The translations under genes and the position numbers were made by a program. The notes under the pieces are model-generated. The model did not search any database and was not told the DNA's origin. It worked only from the letters and a program-made list of their open reading frames with translations. Below, piece by piece: positions 23,797-32,848 of a stretch of 52,667 nt of DNA (within the stretch, counting starts at the first letter, position 1; every line of letters starts with the position of its first letter). The stretch spans positions 1-52,667 of the forward strand of contig CAMASH010000017.1 of NCBI GenBank assembly GCA_945860745.1, in the 5' to 3' direction. The stretch comes from Chthoniobacter flavus (GTDB lineage: Bacteria; Verrucomicrobiota; Verrucomicrobiia; Chthoniobacterales; Terrimicrobiaceae).

Positions 23797-25191
23797 TCAG
23801 CCTTCGGCCAACTCTTCCGCGGGATAGGTCCAGATTTCGCTCAGGGTGGGGTGATAGTGCGGGATGGTGGCCAATTGCCCGGCGGTGGCGCGGAAGCGCA
23901 TGGCCACGACGATCTCGTGGATCAGATCGGAGGCCTGGGGTCCGACGACCGAGCCACCGAGGATTTCGCGCGTGGTCTTGTCCACGATGAGCTTCACGAA
24001 TCCCTCTGTCTCGCCCAGGACCATGGACTTGCCATGATCGTTGAAGGGATAGGTGGCGGTGAGTATGGCGCGGCCCTGGGCGATGGCCTCGCCTTCCGAA
24101 AGTCCGACGGCGGCAACCTGCGGTTCGGTGAAGACCGCGTAGAGTTTGAGCCGGTAGTCCATGCTCGCCAGATCGCCCGAACCCTGCAGAATCCGGGCGG
24201 CATTGCGGGCGGCCAGTTCGCCCTGCTCGATGGCGATATGGACGACCTCAAACGGGCCCGAGCAATCCCCCGCCGCGAAGATGTGCGGGGCGGTGGTTTG
24301 CTGGTGCAGATTGGTTTCGACCGTGGGACCTCGCCGTGCGACGCCCGCATTTTCCAGGCTCAGCGCGGAGGTGTTGGGTTTGCGTCCGAGGGCGTTCAGG
24401 ACGGCAGAAGCTTCCACCGATTTCTCCTTGCCTTCGTGCGCGAAGACCACCCGGCGGATTTCTCCATCGCGTTCGATCCGGAGCAGTTTGGTGTTGGTGA
24501 AAACCTGCATCCCGCGTCTACGGAAGGCGTCCTCGACCACGCGGGCGATGTCGCGGTCCACGCCGGTGAGCAACTGCCCGCTGCGTTGGATGATGGTGAC
24601 CTCGCGGCCGAGCGCGGCGAAATAGTGGGCCAGTTCCAGCGCGACCGGGCCGGCCCCGAGGACGATGACCGATGCGGGAAGACCGGTCAGGTCCAACACT
24701 TCGTCGCTGGTCAGACAGCCTGCTTCGGCCAGTCCGGGAACCGGCGGACTGCTGATGACAGAGCCGGTGGCGACGAGGAAGGAGCGTGAGGTGAGCGACG
24801 TTCCGGAGCCGTCGGGATGTTTGACCGAAAGCGTGTGGGAGTCGAGGAAAGCCGCATGCCCGCGGAGGAAGGCGAACTTTCCTCTCTCCAATTGCCCGCG
24901 CCGGTAGTCGGCGAACTCGCCGATCAGGCGGCGTTTCCGGGCAATAATTTCCTCTCCGCTGAAACTGATGTTTTCGGCCCGCAGTCCGAACTCCCGGGCT
25001 TGACGAAGGGTGAGAAAGCGGTTGCCGCTTTCGATGAGCGTCTTGCTTGGCATGCAGCCGCGCAGAATGCAAAGACCGCCCACTTCGCGCCCGCCTTCGA
25101 TCACCGCCGTTTTCAGGTTTGATCCTGCGGCCGTGCGCGCGGCGGCGTATCCGGCGCTCCCACCTCCGAGGATGACGAAGTCGTAATCCAT
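23797..25191 (-). CDS. Pyridine nucleotide-disulfide oxidoreductase (dihydrolipoamide/mercuric reductase-like)
   Basis: 464 residues. FAD-binding GGGSAGYAAARTA at residues 9-21, redox-active disulfide in GGLCILRGCMPSKT (Cys-x4-Cys, about residues 42-47), NAD-binding VLGAGPVALELAH, the second FAD motif IFAAGDCSG, and a C-terminal dimerisation domain ending HYHPTLSEIWTYPAEE with the His of the active-site base (HP). No 2-oxo acid dehydrogenase genes are nearby, so lipoamide is not assured as substrate; related enzymes reduce varied disulfides or metals. Monocistronic. Confidence 0.88.
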   Translation of the reverse strand: MDYDFVILGGGSAGYAAARTAAGSNLKTAVIEGGREVGGLCILRGCMPSKTLIESGNRFLTLRQAREFGLRAENISFSGEEIIARKRRLIGEFADYRRGQLERGKFAFLRGHAAFLDSHTLSVKHPDGSGTSLTSRSFLVATGSVISSPPVPGLAEAGCLTSDEVLDLTGLPASVIVLGAGPVALELAHYFAALGREVTIIQRSGQLLTGVDRDIARVVEDAFRRRGMQVFTNTKLLRIERDGEIRRVVFAHEGKEKSVEASAVLNALGRKPNTSALSLENAGVARRGPTVETNLHQQTTAPHIFAAGDCSGPFEVVHIAIEQGELAARNAARILQGSGDLASMDYRLKLYAVFTEPQVAAVGLSEGEAIAQGRAILTATYPFNDHGKSMVLGETEGFVKLIVDKTTREILGGSVVGPQASDLIHEIVVAMRFRATAGQLATIPHYHPTLSEIWTYPAEELAEG

Positions 25192-25256
25192 GAATGACGG
25201 CCTAACCGGTGATTTGCTGTCTTCCGTTCAAAATGTCGCAGGGGGCCTGGGAGGTG

Positions 25257-26270
25257 CTATTCCGAGGGTTCGGGATGGAGATAGGGCAGGGGGAGCCTCA
25301 GGCTCTCGAGGGCGGTGGGCACGAAGGACAACGCATCCAGGGGAGAGGTGGCTCCCGTTTTTTCGCGCGCCGCAAGAGGCACGTCATCCACCATGAGGCG
25401 AAAGACGCCATCCCTGTCCCGATAAAACCCCCGCAGGAGCACCCGGGCATTGACCTCCTTTTTCCTGGCCCTGCCGACCTGGCCTTCCGACCAGCCGTTC
25501 TCAATCAACCAGCCGTTTTTGTCCGCGACCTTCTCCCCGGGCACAACCAGACGGGCGTATTCCTTGTCGTTCAGCCGCACCCTGGCCAGCTCCTTCTTGT
25601 TATAAAGCGAAATCCACCAGGCGCCGTAGGCATCGGCGGCGGTGGCCGGAGTGACTTCGATCGTGAGATCGCCCGAGGAGGTGAGGCCCTCCTGCAGACC
25701 GAGGGAGTAGAGTTTGGAGATCTCGTCCCGGGTGGTGAGGTATCCGGCCAGGTAGCCGCGCAAAAGCCGGCGCAGTTGTTCCAGCTTGGCCCGCTTCCCG
25801 AAAATTCCCACCTCGAGGGCGGCGGGGTCCTCCGGGTCGCCGTAAATATTGAGTTCGATGTCGTGATTCACCCGGAAGGATTTATACGGAACGTTTTTAA
25901 ACTCGCCCGCGTTCATGATGGTGGCGGGGATTTCGACCAAGGAACGGACCGCATCGTTGCTCCGCAAATCGCTTGAGATGACGCGCCAGGGCGGCAGTTG
26001 TCCCTTGGCGAACATCCCGGTGAAGATGCTGTCCTCATTGGCATTGTCGATGATGCGGACAATCTCGCTCTTCGGATAACTGACTTCTTCCAGCCTTTCC
26101 TGGAGCAGGACCGCGTCGCGCGAGTTTTTCAGGATGAGGCCCTGCACAGTTTTTCCACTCTTCAGCACGAGGCTGTCGGGAGCCTTGAACGTCTGGCCGG
26201 CAGCGATGGCGGTGGCGGCCAGGGACAGAACCAGAGCTCGAAGAGAATTGAGGATTGCCGTGCGGGCCAT
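25257..26270 (-). CDS. Secreted protein of unknown function
   Basis: About 337 residues from ATG 26270 (MARTAILNSLRALVLSLAAT), a signal peptide that probably ends at IAAGQ. An earlier TTG and ATG at 26297 and 26288 are possible. LKSGKTVQGLILKNSRDAVLLQ recalls the short SH3-like or barrel domain that senses salt or binds heme in other secreted proteins, and SYPKSEIVRIIDNAN follows. No catalytic motif is seen. The gene is divergent from the GH1 lipoprotein, with 38 bp between start codons. Confidence 0.6.
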   Translation of the reverse strand: MARTAILNSLRALVLSLAATAIAAGQTFKAPDSLVLKSGKTVQGLILKNSRDAVLLQERLEEVSYPKSEIVRIIDNANEDSIFTGMFAKGQLPPWRVISSDLRSNDAVRSLVEIPATIMNAGEFKNVPYKSFRVNHDIELNIYGDPEDPAALEVGIFGKRAKLEQLRRLLRGYLAGYLTTRDEISKLYSLGLQEGLTSSGDLTIEVTPATAADAYGAWWISLYNKKELARVRLNDKEYARLVVPGEKVADKNGWLIENGWSEGQVGRARKKEVNARVLLRGFYRDRDGVFRLMVDDVPLAAREKTGATSPLDALSFVPTALESLRLPLPYLHPEPSE

Positions 26271-26308
26271 GAGTTTGTAGGCAACCATCTCCGGCAAACG
26301 TCTTCAAT

Positions 26309-27628
26309 ATGAATATTTCCTGCAAAGTTCCCCTCGCGGCTGCAGCGCTCGCTCTGTTGCTGCCGGCGTGCGTGCTTCCCCCCAAGGCCTATCACAAGCC
26401 CGCCGCCACGGCCGCGGTGAAAACGGGCGAGTTCTGGTGGGGCACGTCCACCGCCAGCTTCCAAAATGAAGATCGCGGAGTGGCCCATGACTCGCCGTAT
26501 TACTTCAAGACCGATTGGGATGTTTTTGCCGAGGAAGGACATATTCCGCCCCGCGGCGATGACGCGACGTTCTCGTGGACGAATTTTGACAAGGATCTGG
26601 CTGCACTGAAGAAACTCGGCGTCAATCACTACCGGTTCGGCATCGAGTGGGGCCGGGTCGAACCGAAACCCGGAGTCTTCAATGAGGCCGCCATCCGCCA
26701 GTACGTCACCATGGCCCGCCAGTTGAAGGCGGCGGGCATCGAGCCCATTGTGACCCTCTGGCACTTCACTTTTCCGGACTGGTTGTATGACACAAAAAAG
26801 AAGAGCCGCTCGAATTTTCTGCATCCGGACGTGGAGAAGGCGTGGAGTGCTTACGTGGACAAGATGCTCACGGCCCTGGCTCCCCATGTGAAGATTTATG
26901 TGCCGCAGAACGAGCCCAATGGCGCGCTCTACATCGGATATTTCGGAGGCCACTGGCCGCCCGGCTTGCTCCTCACTTCGGGCGCGCTGAAAAAGGCCCA
27001 CACCGTGGCGGTGAACATGTTTCGTGACGCCTCGGGCATTATCAAGAGGAAGCGCCCGGATGCCATCGTCATGGGCATTTACTCGATTCCCCACTGGCGG
27101 CGCAACTTTCTCCAGGATCCGACCCAGTTTGTTTACAATATGATGATGCACCAGAACTGGGAGCATCTTGATCGGGTGGCCGATACCATGGATATCATCG
27201 GCGTGAATTATTACTACTCCCAGGACGCGTCCGCGGCCCGGTTCATCTTCCGCCCGGTGGGTGAGCGAAATTCGAACTACACCCAGAACGGGTGGGAGAT
27301 CAATCCGGAGGGACTCCACGCCACGCTCCTGACCGTCAAAGAGCGCTACGGCAAGCCCATCGTCGTATCCGAGAATGGCATCGGCACGCAAAGCGAGCAG
27401 AAAAAGGTCCGGTACTTCCGCGAACACGTGAACCAAATGCGCCGGGCCATGAACGATGGGGTGGACATTCGCGGGTTCTTCCCCTGGACCCTGATTGACA
27501 ATTATGAATGGGCGGAGGGATATGCGGCGAACTTCGGCCTGACCAGTATGCAGGACAAAAAGACCCTCGTTATTGGCCCGACCGGCCACTGGCTCAGCAA
27601 ATTCATCCGCAGCAATCCCGAGCCCTAA
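26309..27628 (+). CDS. GH1-family beta-glycosidase lipoprotein
   Basis: 439 residues. Signal with lipobox LLPAC (Cys21). TIM-barrel GH1 features: FWWGTSTASFQNED at the start of the domain, the acid/base Glu in VPQNEPNGA (about residue 200), and the nucleophile Glu in VVSENGIGT (about 356), followed by the usual RGFFPWTLIDNYEWAEGY. Both catalytic carboxylates are present. GH1 enzymes hydrolyse beta-glucosides and related sugars; most bacterial ones are cytoplasmic, so the lipoprotein form points to action in the periplasm or at the outer membrane. The next lipoprotein gene begins 12 bp downstream. Confidence 0.92.
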   Translation: MNISCKVPLAAAALALLLPACVLPPKAYHKPAATAAVKTGEFWWGTSTASFQNEDRGVAHDSPYYFKTDWDVFAEEGHIPPRGDDATFSWTNFDKDLAALKKLGVNHYRFGIEWGRVEPKPGVFNEAAIRQYVTMARQLKAAGIEPIVTLWHFTFPDWLYDTKKKSRSNFLHPDVEKAWSAYVDKMLTALAPHVKIYVPQNEPNGALYIGYFGGHWPPGLLLTSGALKKAHTVAVNMFRDASGIIKRKRPDAIVMGIYSIPHWRRNFLQDPTQFVYNMMMHQNWEHLDRVADTMDIIGVNYYYSQDASAARFIFRPVGERNSNYTQNGWEINPEGLHATLLTVKERYGKPIVVSENGIGTQSEQKKVRYFREHVNQMRRAMNDGVDIRGFFPWTLIDNYEWAEGYAANFGLTSMQDKKTLVIGPTGHWLSKFIRSNPEP

Positions 27629-27640
27629 AACCATTCCGGG

Positions 27641-29302
27641 ATGTCAAAGCCTCCCTCATTCGGTCCGATCCGCGTCCGGATTTTTTCGGTGGTTTTGTTG
27701 GTCGCCCGGCCTCAGTTCGGTCTTGCCGCCCTCGCGCTGGCTGTCCTCAGTGCCTGCACCGCGCTCGAGCAACGCGATGGCCGCATCGCGCGTCAGCTTC
27801 AGGTCCCCGGCCTCGTCTCCGCCCGGCGTCTTCTCGTTGAAGGCGGCCGGCACCCGCAGGCCCCTGATCGCATTATGGTCTGCCATCTCCGCGCCGCCGA
27901 GCTTGCCGTTCAGGACACCCCAAGCCCCGAGGCCGTCCGCATCCAGGCGGCCGCCACTGCCGCCGTGGCCGACTGGGTGGTTGACCATCAGCCCCTCAAG
28001 CAAGCCCGTTTCACCTTCGGCGGACTCACCTACGAGCTTCGTATCCGACCTCCTGACCGCCGCGGCGTCTGGAATCCATCCGCGTTCGAATCCGCCAGGA
28101 GTGCGGGCGGCTTGCGGCGCAAGTTGCTCAAAAACTGGCACACCCGCCCCGGTGTCGGCGCACCGCTGATTGTGCAATGGCGTCCGTCCGCCGACGAACG
28201 GTTGAAACGCTTCGCCGCCCCGCGCGGCTACATCACGCCCGTCACCGCCCTGCTGGAATTTGAGGAGACGCCCCCCACCGTCACTCTCGCCTTTCTTGAT
28301 CCCACGGTGATCAGCGAGGTGAGGATCGGGCGGAAGGAACGTCCCCTCGCGGCGGACTTCAGCGCTCCGATCGTGGATCGGATCCGCGACGTCCGCGAAT
28401 TTGCCCTCGCGCTGGAAGGCGTCCTGCATCCCGGCGTGCGCGACGCCTACCTCTATACCCTGCAACCGTATGATCCCAAGCGCATCCCGGTCGTCTTTGT
28501 CCATGGACTGCTTTCGCATCCGCGCATGTGGCGGGACGTGATCAACGACCTCCAGGCCGATCCGGAACTGGCGGGCCAATTTCAATACTGGACCTTCTTC
28601 TATCCCACCGGCTGGCCCATCACGGTTTCGGCCCTCCGTCTGCGTGAGGAAATGGCCGCACTAGAGAGAATTCTCGGCCCGCAGCACCGCATGATCTTCA
28701 TTGGACACAGCATGGGAGGTCTCCTCTCCCGTCTTCAAGTCATCGATCCCGGCACCCGCCTGGTGGACGGCGTGCTGAGTCCCTCGGACCGGAGACGATT
28801 CGACCGCCTGCCAGCCCAACATCTTCTGCGCCGCATCGCCACCTTCGCGCCGAATCCCGGGATCACCCGCGTGGTCTTTATCTCCACTCCCCACCGCGGC
28901 AGCCGCATGGCTGATATGTCCGTCGCCCGCTGGTTTTCCACCCTTGTGCGTCTCCCCTCCACGATGCTCACAGCCCTGGCCAATACGGGTTTGGATCTGG
29001 CCGGCACCATCTCCGGGAATCCCCGCGAGCTCAGCGGCGTGCGGCGACTTTCGCCCGGGAATCCTCTTTTCAGGATGCTCGACACCATTCCCATTCCGGT
29101 GCCGCACCATTCCATTGTCGGCGACCGCGGACGGGGGGATACGCCGCACAGTTCCGATGGCGTGGTCCCTTATTGGAGCTCCCACCTCGACAGCGCGGAA
29201 AGTGAGATCATCGTCCCCACCGACCATGGGGCCTTCCACGATCCGGCCGCCGTCGCGGAGCTGAAACGCATTCTCAAACTCCAGCTTCGGAACCGGCGGT
29301 AG
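27641..29302 (+). CDS. Alpha/beta-hydrolase (lipase-like) lipoprotein
   Basis: 553 residues. Lipobox-like AVLSAC (Cys39) after a hydrophobic stretch. An unrecognised region of about 230 residues precedes an alpha/beta-hydrolase: VVFVHGLLSHPRMW (oxyanion strand), the nucleophile elbow FIGHSMGGLLSRL (GHSMG), FISTPHRGS, and a C-terminal HGAFHDPAAV with the likely catalytic His. Ser, His and probable Asp (SSDGVV) are in place. It probably hydrolyses an ester in the cell envelope; a substrate cannot be inferred. It is coupled with the upstream glucosidase and convergent with the HAD gene. Confidence 0.8.
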   Translation: MSKPPSFGPIRVRIFSVVLLVARPQFGLAALALAVLSACTALEQRDGRIARQLQVPGLVSARRLLVEGGRHPQAPDRIMVCHLRAAELAVQDTPSPEAVRIQAAATAAVADWVVDHQPLKQARFTFGGLTYELRIRPPDRRGVWNPSAFESARSAGGLRRKLLKNWHTRPGVGAPLIVQWRPSADERLKRFAAPRGYITPVTALLEFEETPPTVTLAFLDPTVISEVRIGRKERPLAADFSAPIVDRIRDVREFALALEGVLHPGVRDAYLYTLQPYDPKRIPVVFVHGLLSHPRMWRDVINDLQADPELAGQFQYWTFFYPTGWPITVSALRLREEMAALERILGPQHRMIFIGHSMGGLLSRLQVIDPGTRLVDGVLSPSDRRRFDRLPAQHLLRRIATFAPNPGITRVVFISTPHRGSRMADMSVARWFSTLVRLPSTMLTALANTGLDLAGTISGNPRELSGVRRLSPGNPLFRMLDTIPIPVPHHSIVGDRGRGDTPHSSDGVVPYWSSHLDSAESEIIVPTDHGAFHDPAAVAELKRILKLQLRNRR

Positions 29303-29336
29303 CCCGCAGGAGCGCTCGATCGGTTTCAGAAAGACC

Positions 29337-29412
29337 GTAGCCGTGCCCGTGAGGGCGTGGAGGGAGAGGGGCCCTCTCTTGGCGGAGGCCACCGTCTCAC
29401 GACGGCGGCTAC
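29337..29412. repeat. 76-bp dispersed imperfect palindrome, copy 2
   Basis: Same length and same end sequences as 1575-1650; here the ends are exact GTAGCCG and CGGCTAC. The right-hand 25 bases (GCCACCGTCTCACGACGGCG region) match copy 1 nearly perfectly, while the centre differs. It lies between the convergent lipase and HAD genes, like copy 1. An AAACCGCTCTA tail at about 29424 recurs at about 34856. Confidence 0.82.
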
Positions 29413-29430
29413 GCAATAACTTAAACCGCT

Positions 29431-30087
29431 CTAAACGAACAAACGCCGCAAATCCGGGACCGTAATCTGCTTGAGGCTCTCCACCGCATTGTCGGCGTGA
29501 CGCAGGAGCTCGATCGGATTGGTCGTGGCCACAGCGACAACTTTCATGCCGGCGCGTTGCGCGGCCTCGACGCCGAAGAGGGCGTCCTCGAAGACCACAC
29601 ATCGGGCGGGGGACAGGTCGAGCAGGGCGGCGGCCTGGAGGAAGACATCCGGAGCGGGTTTGCCATGGACCACATCCTCGGCACTGACGACCGCGTCGAA
29701 GAATTCATCCAACCCGGTGAAGGCGAAGATGGCTTCCAGATTGGCGCGCGGGGTGGAGGACCCGATGGCGCAGGCGATGCCCGCAGTCTGGAGAGCAGCG
29801 AGGAGTTCGCGGGCGCCGGGAAGGATTCTCACGCCGCCCTCGCCCACCAACTGACGATAAAGTTCCTCCTTGCGTCCGGCCAGACGTTCAATTTCAGCGG
29901 GGTCGTGGCTCCAGTTCAGGATTTCCGGAATGATAATCTGGTTCTTTCGACCGAAGCCCCGCTTGAAATGATCCGCCGGTAAAGGCCGGCCGGTCTCGGC
30001 GGCGAGAAGCTCCCAGGAGCTTTCGTGTTTTTCGGAGGAGTCAATCACGACGCCGTCCCAATCGAAAATCGCGCCGAAGTCGCTCAC
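29431..30087 (-). CDS. HAD-family phosphatase/phosphoglucomutase-like hydrolase
   Basis: 218 residues from GTG 30087, overlapping the M16 gene stop (GTGA). Motif I FDWDGVVIDS with the nucleophile and second Asp, motif II GSSTPRANLEAIF, Lys in GKPAPDVFLQAA, and motif IV VVFEDALFGVEAAQRAGM. The layout is that of beta-phosphoglucomutase and sugar-phosphate phosphatases. The exact substrate is open. Last gene of the ispD-peptidase-HAD operon. Confidence 0.85.
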   Translation of the reverse strand: MSDFGAIFDWDGVVIDSSEKHESSWELLAAETGRPLPADHFKRGFGRKNQIIIPEILNWSHDPAEIERLAGRKEELYRQLVGEGGVRILPGARELLAALQTAGIACAIGSSTPRANLEAIFAFTGLDEFFDAVVSAEDVVHGKPAPDVFLQAAALLDLSPARCVVFEDALFGVEAAQRAGMKVVAVATTNPIELLRHADNAVESLKQITVPDLRRLFV

Positions 30088-31352
30088 GTGTTGAGAATCT
30101 TGGCGATGATGGTCTCGTCCGGCGCGGGGCCGATGACGGCGACGGCGGCCTGGCCGGGACGCAGGAAATCGCGGGCAACCTGCTGGACGTCCTCCGCTGT
30201 CACGGCGCGGAGCTTGGCGTGGATTTCCTCCGGATCAACAATCTTGCCGTGGACGAGGACGGAACCGCCCATGCGCATGTTCTGGCTGGAGGTGCGTTCC
30301 AGCGACATGCGGCTGGTGCCGACGGCGTATTCCTTGGCGCGCTTGAGTTCCGCTGCACGGACCGGCTGCTTTTTCACCCGTTCAAACTCCTCGCCGATCA
30401 AACGCAACGACTTTTCCACGTTCTTCTGCTCAAGGCCGAGAGAGACGTTGATCATTCCGGTGTCATCAAACGAGGCCGGATGCGTGCTGACGGAGTAGCA
30501 CAGGCCGCGCTTCTCGCGCAGTTCCTGAAAGAGTCGCGAACTGGCGTTGCCCCCGAGAATAATATGCAGGATCTGCAACGCATAGCGCCGCGGATCGTGA
30601 TGGCTGGCGCCGGGCAGACCCATGGCCAGCTGGGTCTGCTGGGTGTCGCGCTTCTCCACCGTGATGTGCGGTCCGCCGCGCGCGGGCACGGGGGGCTTGC
30701 CCGGCTTGGGTTTGCGGCCTTTGGGGATCTTCTCCAACAGGCGCGAAACTCTCTCGACCACCTCCTCGTGGCGGATTTTTCCTGCCGCGGAAACCACCGT
30801 GCTGGCCGCGTGATAATGGGAAATCCGATAGTCCAGAAAATCCTGCCGCTGAAATGCCGTGATGCTCTCCACCGTGCCGGTGAGCGGACGGCCCAGCGGA
30901 TGCCCGTGCCAGTAGCGTTGATTGAGCAATTCCTGCACATGCGACGACGGTTCGTCGCGATACATGAGGATCTCCTCCGCGATGACTCCGCGTTCGCGCT
31001 CGATGTCGCGCGGGGTGAATTTCGGATTAAGATAAAGATCGCAGAGCACGTCGCAAAGGCGCGGGAAAAATTCGGCGGCGGCGGCGGCGTAGTAGCATGT
31101 TCTTTCCTCGGAGGTGAAAGCGTTCATGTCGCCGCCCACGCCTTCGACTTCCTCCATGATGCGGCGGGCGGTGCGTCTGGCCGTGCCTTTGAAGAGCATG
31201 TGCTCGATGAAATGCGAGATGCCGTTGAGCCGCACCGGTTCATGGCGTCCGCCGACACCGGCCCAGATGCCCAGGGCGGCGGTTTCGGCGTGGGGGATCT
31301 CACAGGTGGCGACGCGCAGGCCGCCGGGAAGAGTCGTTAGTTGGGTTTTCAT
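30084..31352 (-). CDS. M16-family zinc metallopeptidase
   Basis: 422 residues from ATG 31350-31352, chosen because it overlaps the ispD stop (ATGA). The inverted zinc motif HxxEH is in SHFIEHMLFKGTA (about residues 47-51), with the downstream Glu in ERGVIAEEILMY. The second domain carries RGLCYSVSTHPASF (R/Y motif that binds the substrate C-terminus). This is the processing-peptidase-like (PqqL/YmxG) subgroup; in other bacteria it degrades or matures peptides. It is cotranscribed with ispD and a HAD hydrolase. Confidence 0.9.
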   Translation of the reverse strand: MKTQLTTLPGGLRVATCEIPHAETAALGIWAGVGGRHEPVRLNGISHFIEHMLFKGTARRTARRIMEEVEGVGGDMNAFTSEERTCYYAAAAAEFFPRLCDVLCDLYLNPKFTPRDIERERGVIAEEILMYRDEPSSHVQELLNQRYWHGHPLGRPLTGTVESITAFQRQDFLDYRISHYHAASTVVSAAGKIRHEEVVERVSRLLEKIPKGRKPKPGKPPVPARGGPHITVEKRDTQQTQLAMGLPGASHHDPRRYALQILHIILGGNASSRLFQELREKRGLCYSVSTHPASFDDTGMINVSLGLEQKNVEKSLRLIGEEFERVKKQPVRAAELKRAKEYAVGTSRMSLERTSSQNMRMGGSVLVHGKIVDPEEIHAKLRAVTAEDVQQVARDFLRPGQAAVAVIGPAPDETIIAKILNT

Positions 31353-32041
31353 GCAGATCGTTTTTGTAAAATCAGTTCCGCCAGTTCGAGGTCGCGGGGG
31401 TAGGTCACCTTGAAGTTCCCGTCCGTATTCTCCACCACCGTGGCCTTGCCGCCGGAACGGATGAGCAGGGAGATCTCGTCGGTGATTGACCCGCCGGAAT
31501 CGCGCGCATCCTGCAGCAGGGATTCCAAGGTGGCGAGCTCGAGGATTTGCGGCGTCTGCATACGCCAGAGATTTTTGCGCGAGACGGTTTCCACCGTGTG
31601 GAGTTCGCCATCCACCCGATGCAAGGTGTCGGTCACGGGTTCGGCGCAAACCGATGCGCCGGTTTCCGTGGCCGCGTGGTAGCAGGCACTGATGGCCTCG
31701 GGGGTGATGAGCGGACGCGCCCCGTCGTGCACCGCCACAAAGATCGGTCGCGGCCCGGAAAATGCGCCGATGCCACAGAGCACGGAATCCACCCGCTCTT
31801 TTCCTCCGGCCACGACGTTTTGCACTTTGGGAAAAGTTTCGGCCACGGCTTGAAAATCCGGCATGCGTTCCTGCGCGCAAACCAGCACGATGTGATCAAC
31901 ATCCGCACAGGCCGCGAAGGCCGCCAGGCTGTGGGCAATGAGAGGGCGTCCGGCCAGCGGAGCGAAGAGTTTGTCAAAACCCATGCGCCGGCTCGAACCC
32001 GCCGCGACAATGACGGCAACGAGATTGGGAGAAATCGGCAT
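31349..32041 (-). CDS. ispD: 2-C-methyl-D-erythritol 4-phosphate cytidylyltransferase
   Basis: 230 residues from ATG 32041 (MPISPNLVAV). CTP-binding VAAGSSRRMGFDK, KERVDSVLCGIGAF, the catalytic region VHDGARPLITPEAI, and TVSRKNLWRMQTPQ fit IspD. It makes CDP-methylerythritol in the MEP isoprenoid pathway, consistent with menaquinone synthesis by MqnC elsewhere in the window. First gene of a three-gene overlap-coupled operon. A longer frame back to 32119 is rejected. Confidence 0.94.
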   Translation of the reverse strand: MPISPNLVAVIVAAGSSRRMGFDKLFAPLAGRPLIAHSLAAFAACADVDHIVLVCAQERMPDFQAVAETFPKVQNVVAGGKERVDSVLCGIGAFSGPRPIFVAVHDGARPLITPEAISACYHAATETGASVCAEPVTDTLHRVDGELHTVETVSRKNLWRMQTPQILELATLESLLQDARDSGGSITDEISLLIRSGGKATVVENTDGNFKVTYPRDLELAELILQKRSA

Positions 32042-32136
32042 GGCAGTCCCAGAGTATGGAAGCGACCGCTGGATTTTGAAGTTATTTCGCGACGGCGGCA
32101 GGATTCGGCGGAGAATCAACCGGCATCAACGATTTC

Positions 32137-32292
32137 ATGATTCCGTCCTTTTCCGGCGAAGCCACCGAAGAGTTGTTCGTCTCCGGCCGGAAGATGCCCC
32201 GGTGCTCCCGTTTCCTGTCCCCCCGGGGAAGCCTGATGCGTCCGGTCGAATCCGGCTTCCTCCGCTTGCCTGGCGGAAAAAAACCTCCTTGA
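32137..32292 (+). pseudogene. Possible remnant of a RelE/HigB-type toxin gene
   Basis: In the 456-bp gap 32042-32497 a 51-codon frame starts MIPSFSGEATEELFVSGRKM, which resembles the N-terminus of RelE/HigB-like toxins (pattern xIxSFxxxxTEELFxxG). Later residues (FLRLPGGKK) faintly recall the conserved L-R-x-P-P-G region, but the frame ends in TGA 32290-32292, after a run of seven A, well short of the usual 90-100 residues. No antitoxin is seen. This is weak evidence. The rest of the gap shows no gene; it should hold the ispD and rbfA promoters. Confidence 0.3.
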
Positions 32293-32497
32293 CCTTCCGC
32301 GATGGCTCTTGCTGTTCTTGGGGAGGATTGTTGCCATCGGATGGCGTTGATTGTTGCCCGAATGTTGCCCAGAGCTTAAAAGAGTCAATTCCAGAGTAAA
32401 ATCAACGTATTCAAACCCTGTAGCGCGCACCATTTTTTCTCATGATTACTATCCGACCCGTTGGGGGAAACCGATTCTTCGCCGCCTCTTCTTTACC

Positions 32498-32848
32498 ATG
32501 AAACATCGTCTGGCCAGGGTTTGTGAGGTTCTCAAGCGGGAGTTGGGAATTCTGATTTTGCGGGAACTGACCTTTCCGTCGCCGCTGGTCACGGTGAGTT
32601 CGGTGGACATCACGCCCGATCTGAAGCAGGCCCATGTTTTCATCAGCGCCCTGGGCACGCCGGCGCAAAGGCGCAAGACCATCGCCCTGCTGGAACACAG
32701 CCGCGTCTTGTTGCAGAGCGGGCTTTCCAAGCGGGTCAGCTTGAAATACACTCCGCATCTGAACTTCCAACTCGACAACTCCATCGAACGCGGCATCCGC
32801 GTGCTCGGCATCCTCGACTCCCTCGAACAGAAAGAGGACGAAAAATGA
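32498..32848 (+). CDS. rbfA: Ribosome-binding factor A
   Basis: 116 residues from ATG 32498 (KHRLARVCEVLKRELGILIL). LVTVSSVDITPDLKQAHVFIS and LKYTPHLNFQLDNSIERG are the KH-fold signatures of RbfA. It matures the 30S subunit (16S rRNA 5' end). Its stop overlaps the next start by 4 bases (ATGA), in the classical rbfA-nrnA-truB order that usually follows infB. Confidence 0.94.
   Translation: MKHRLARVCEVLKRELGILILRELTFPSPLVTVSSVDITPDLKQAHVFISALGTPAQRRKTIALLEHSRVLLQSGLSKRVSLKYTPHLNFQLDNSIERGIRVLGILDSLEQKEDEK

Noticed and set aside
26162-27634. 490-codon minus-strand frame opposite the GH1 gene
   Set aside because: Shadow of the GH1 gene, whose catalytic motifs are intact.
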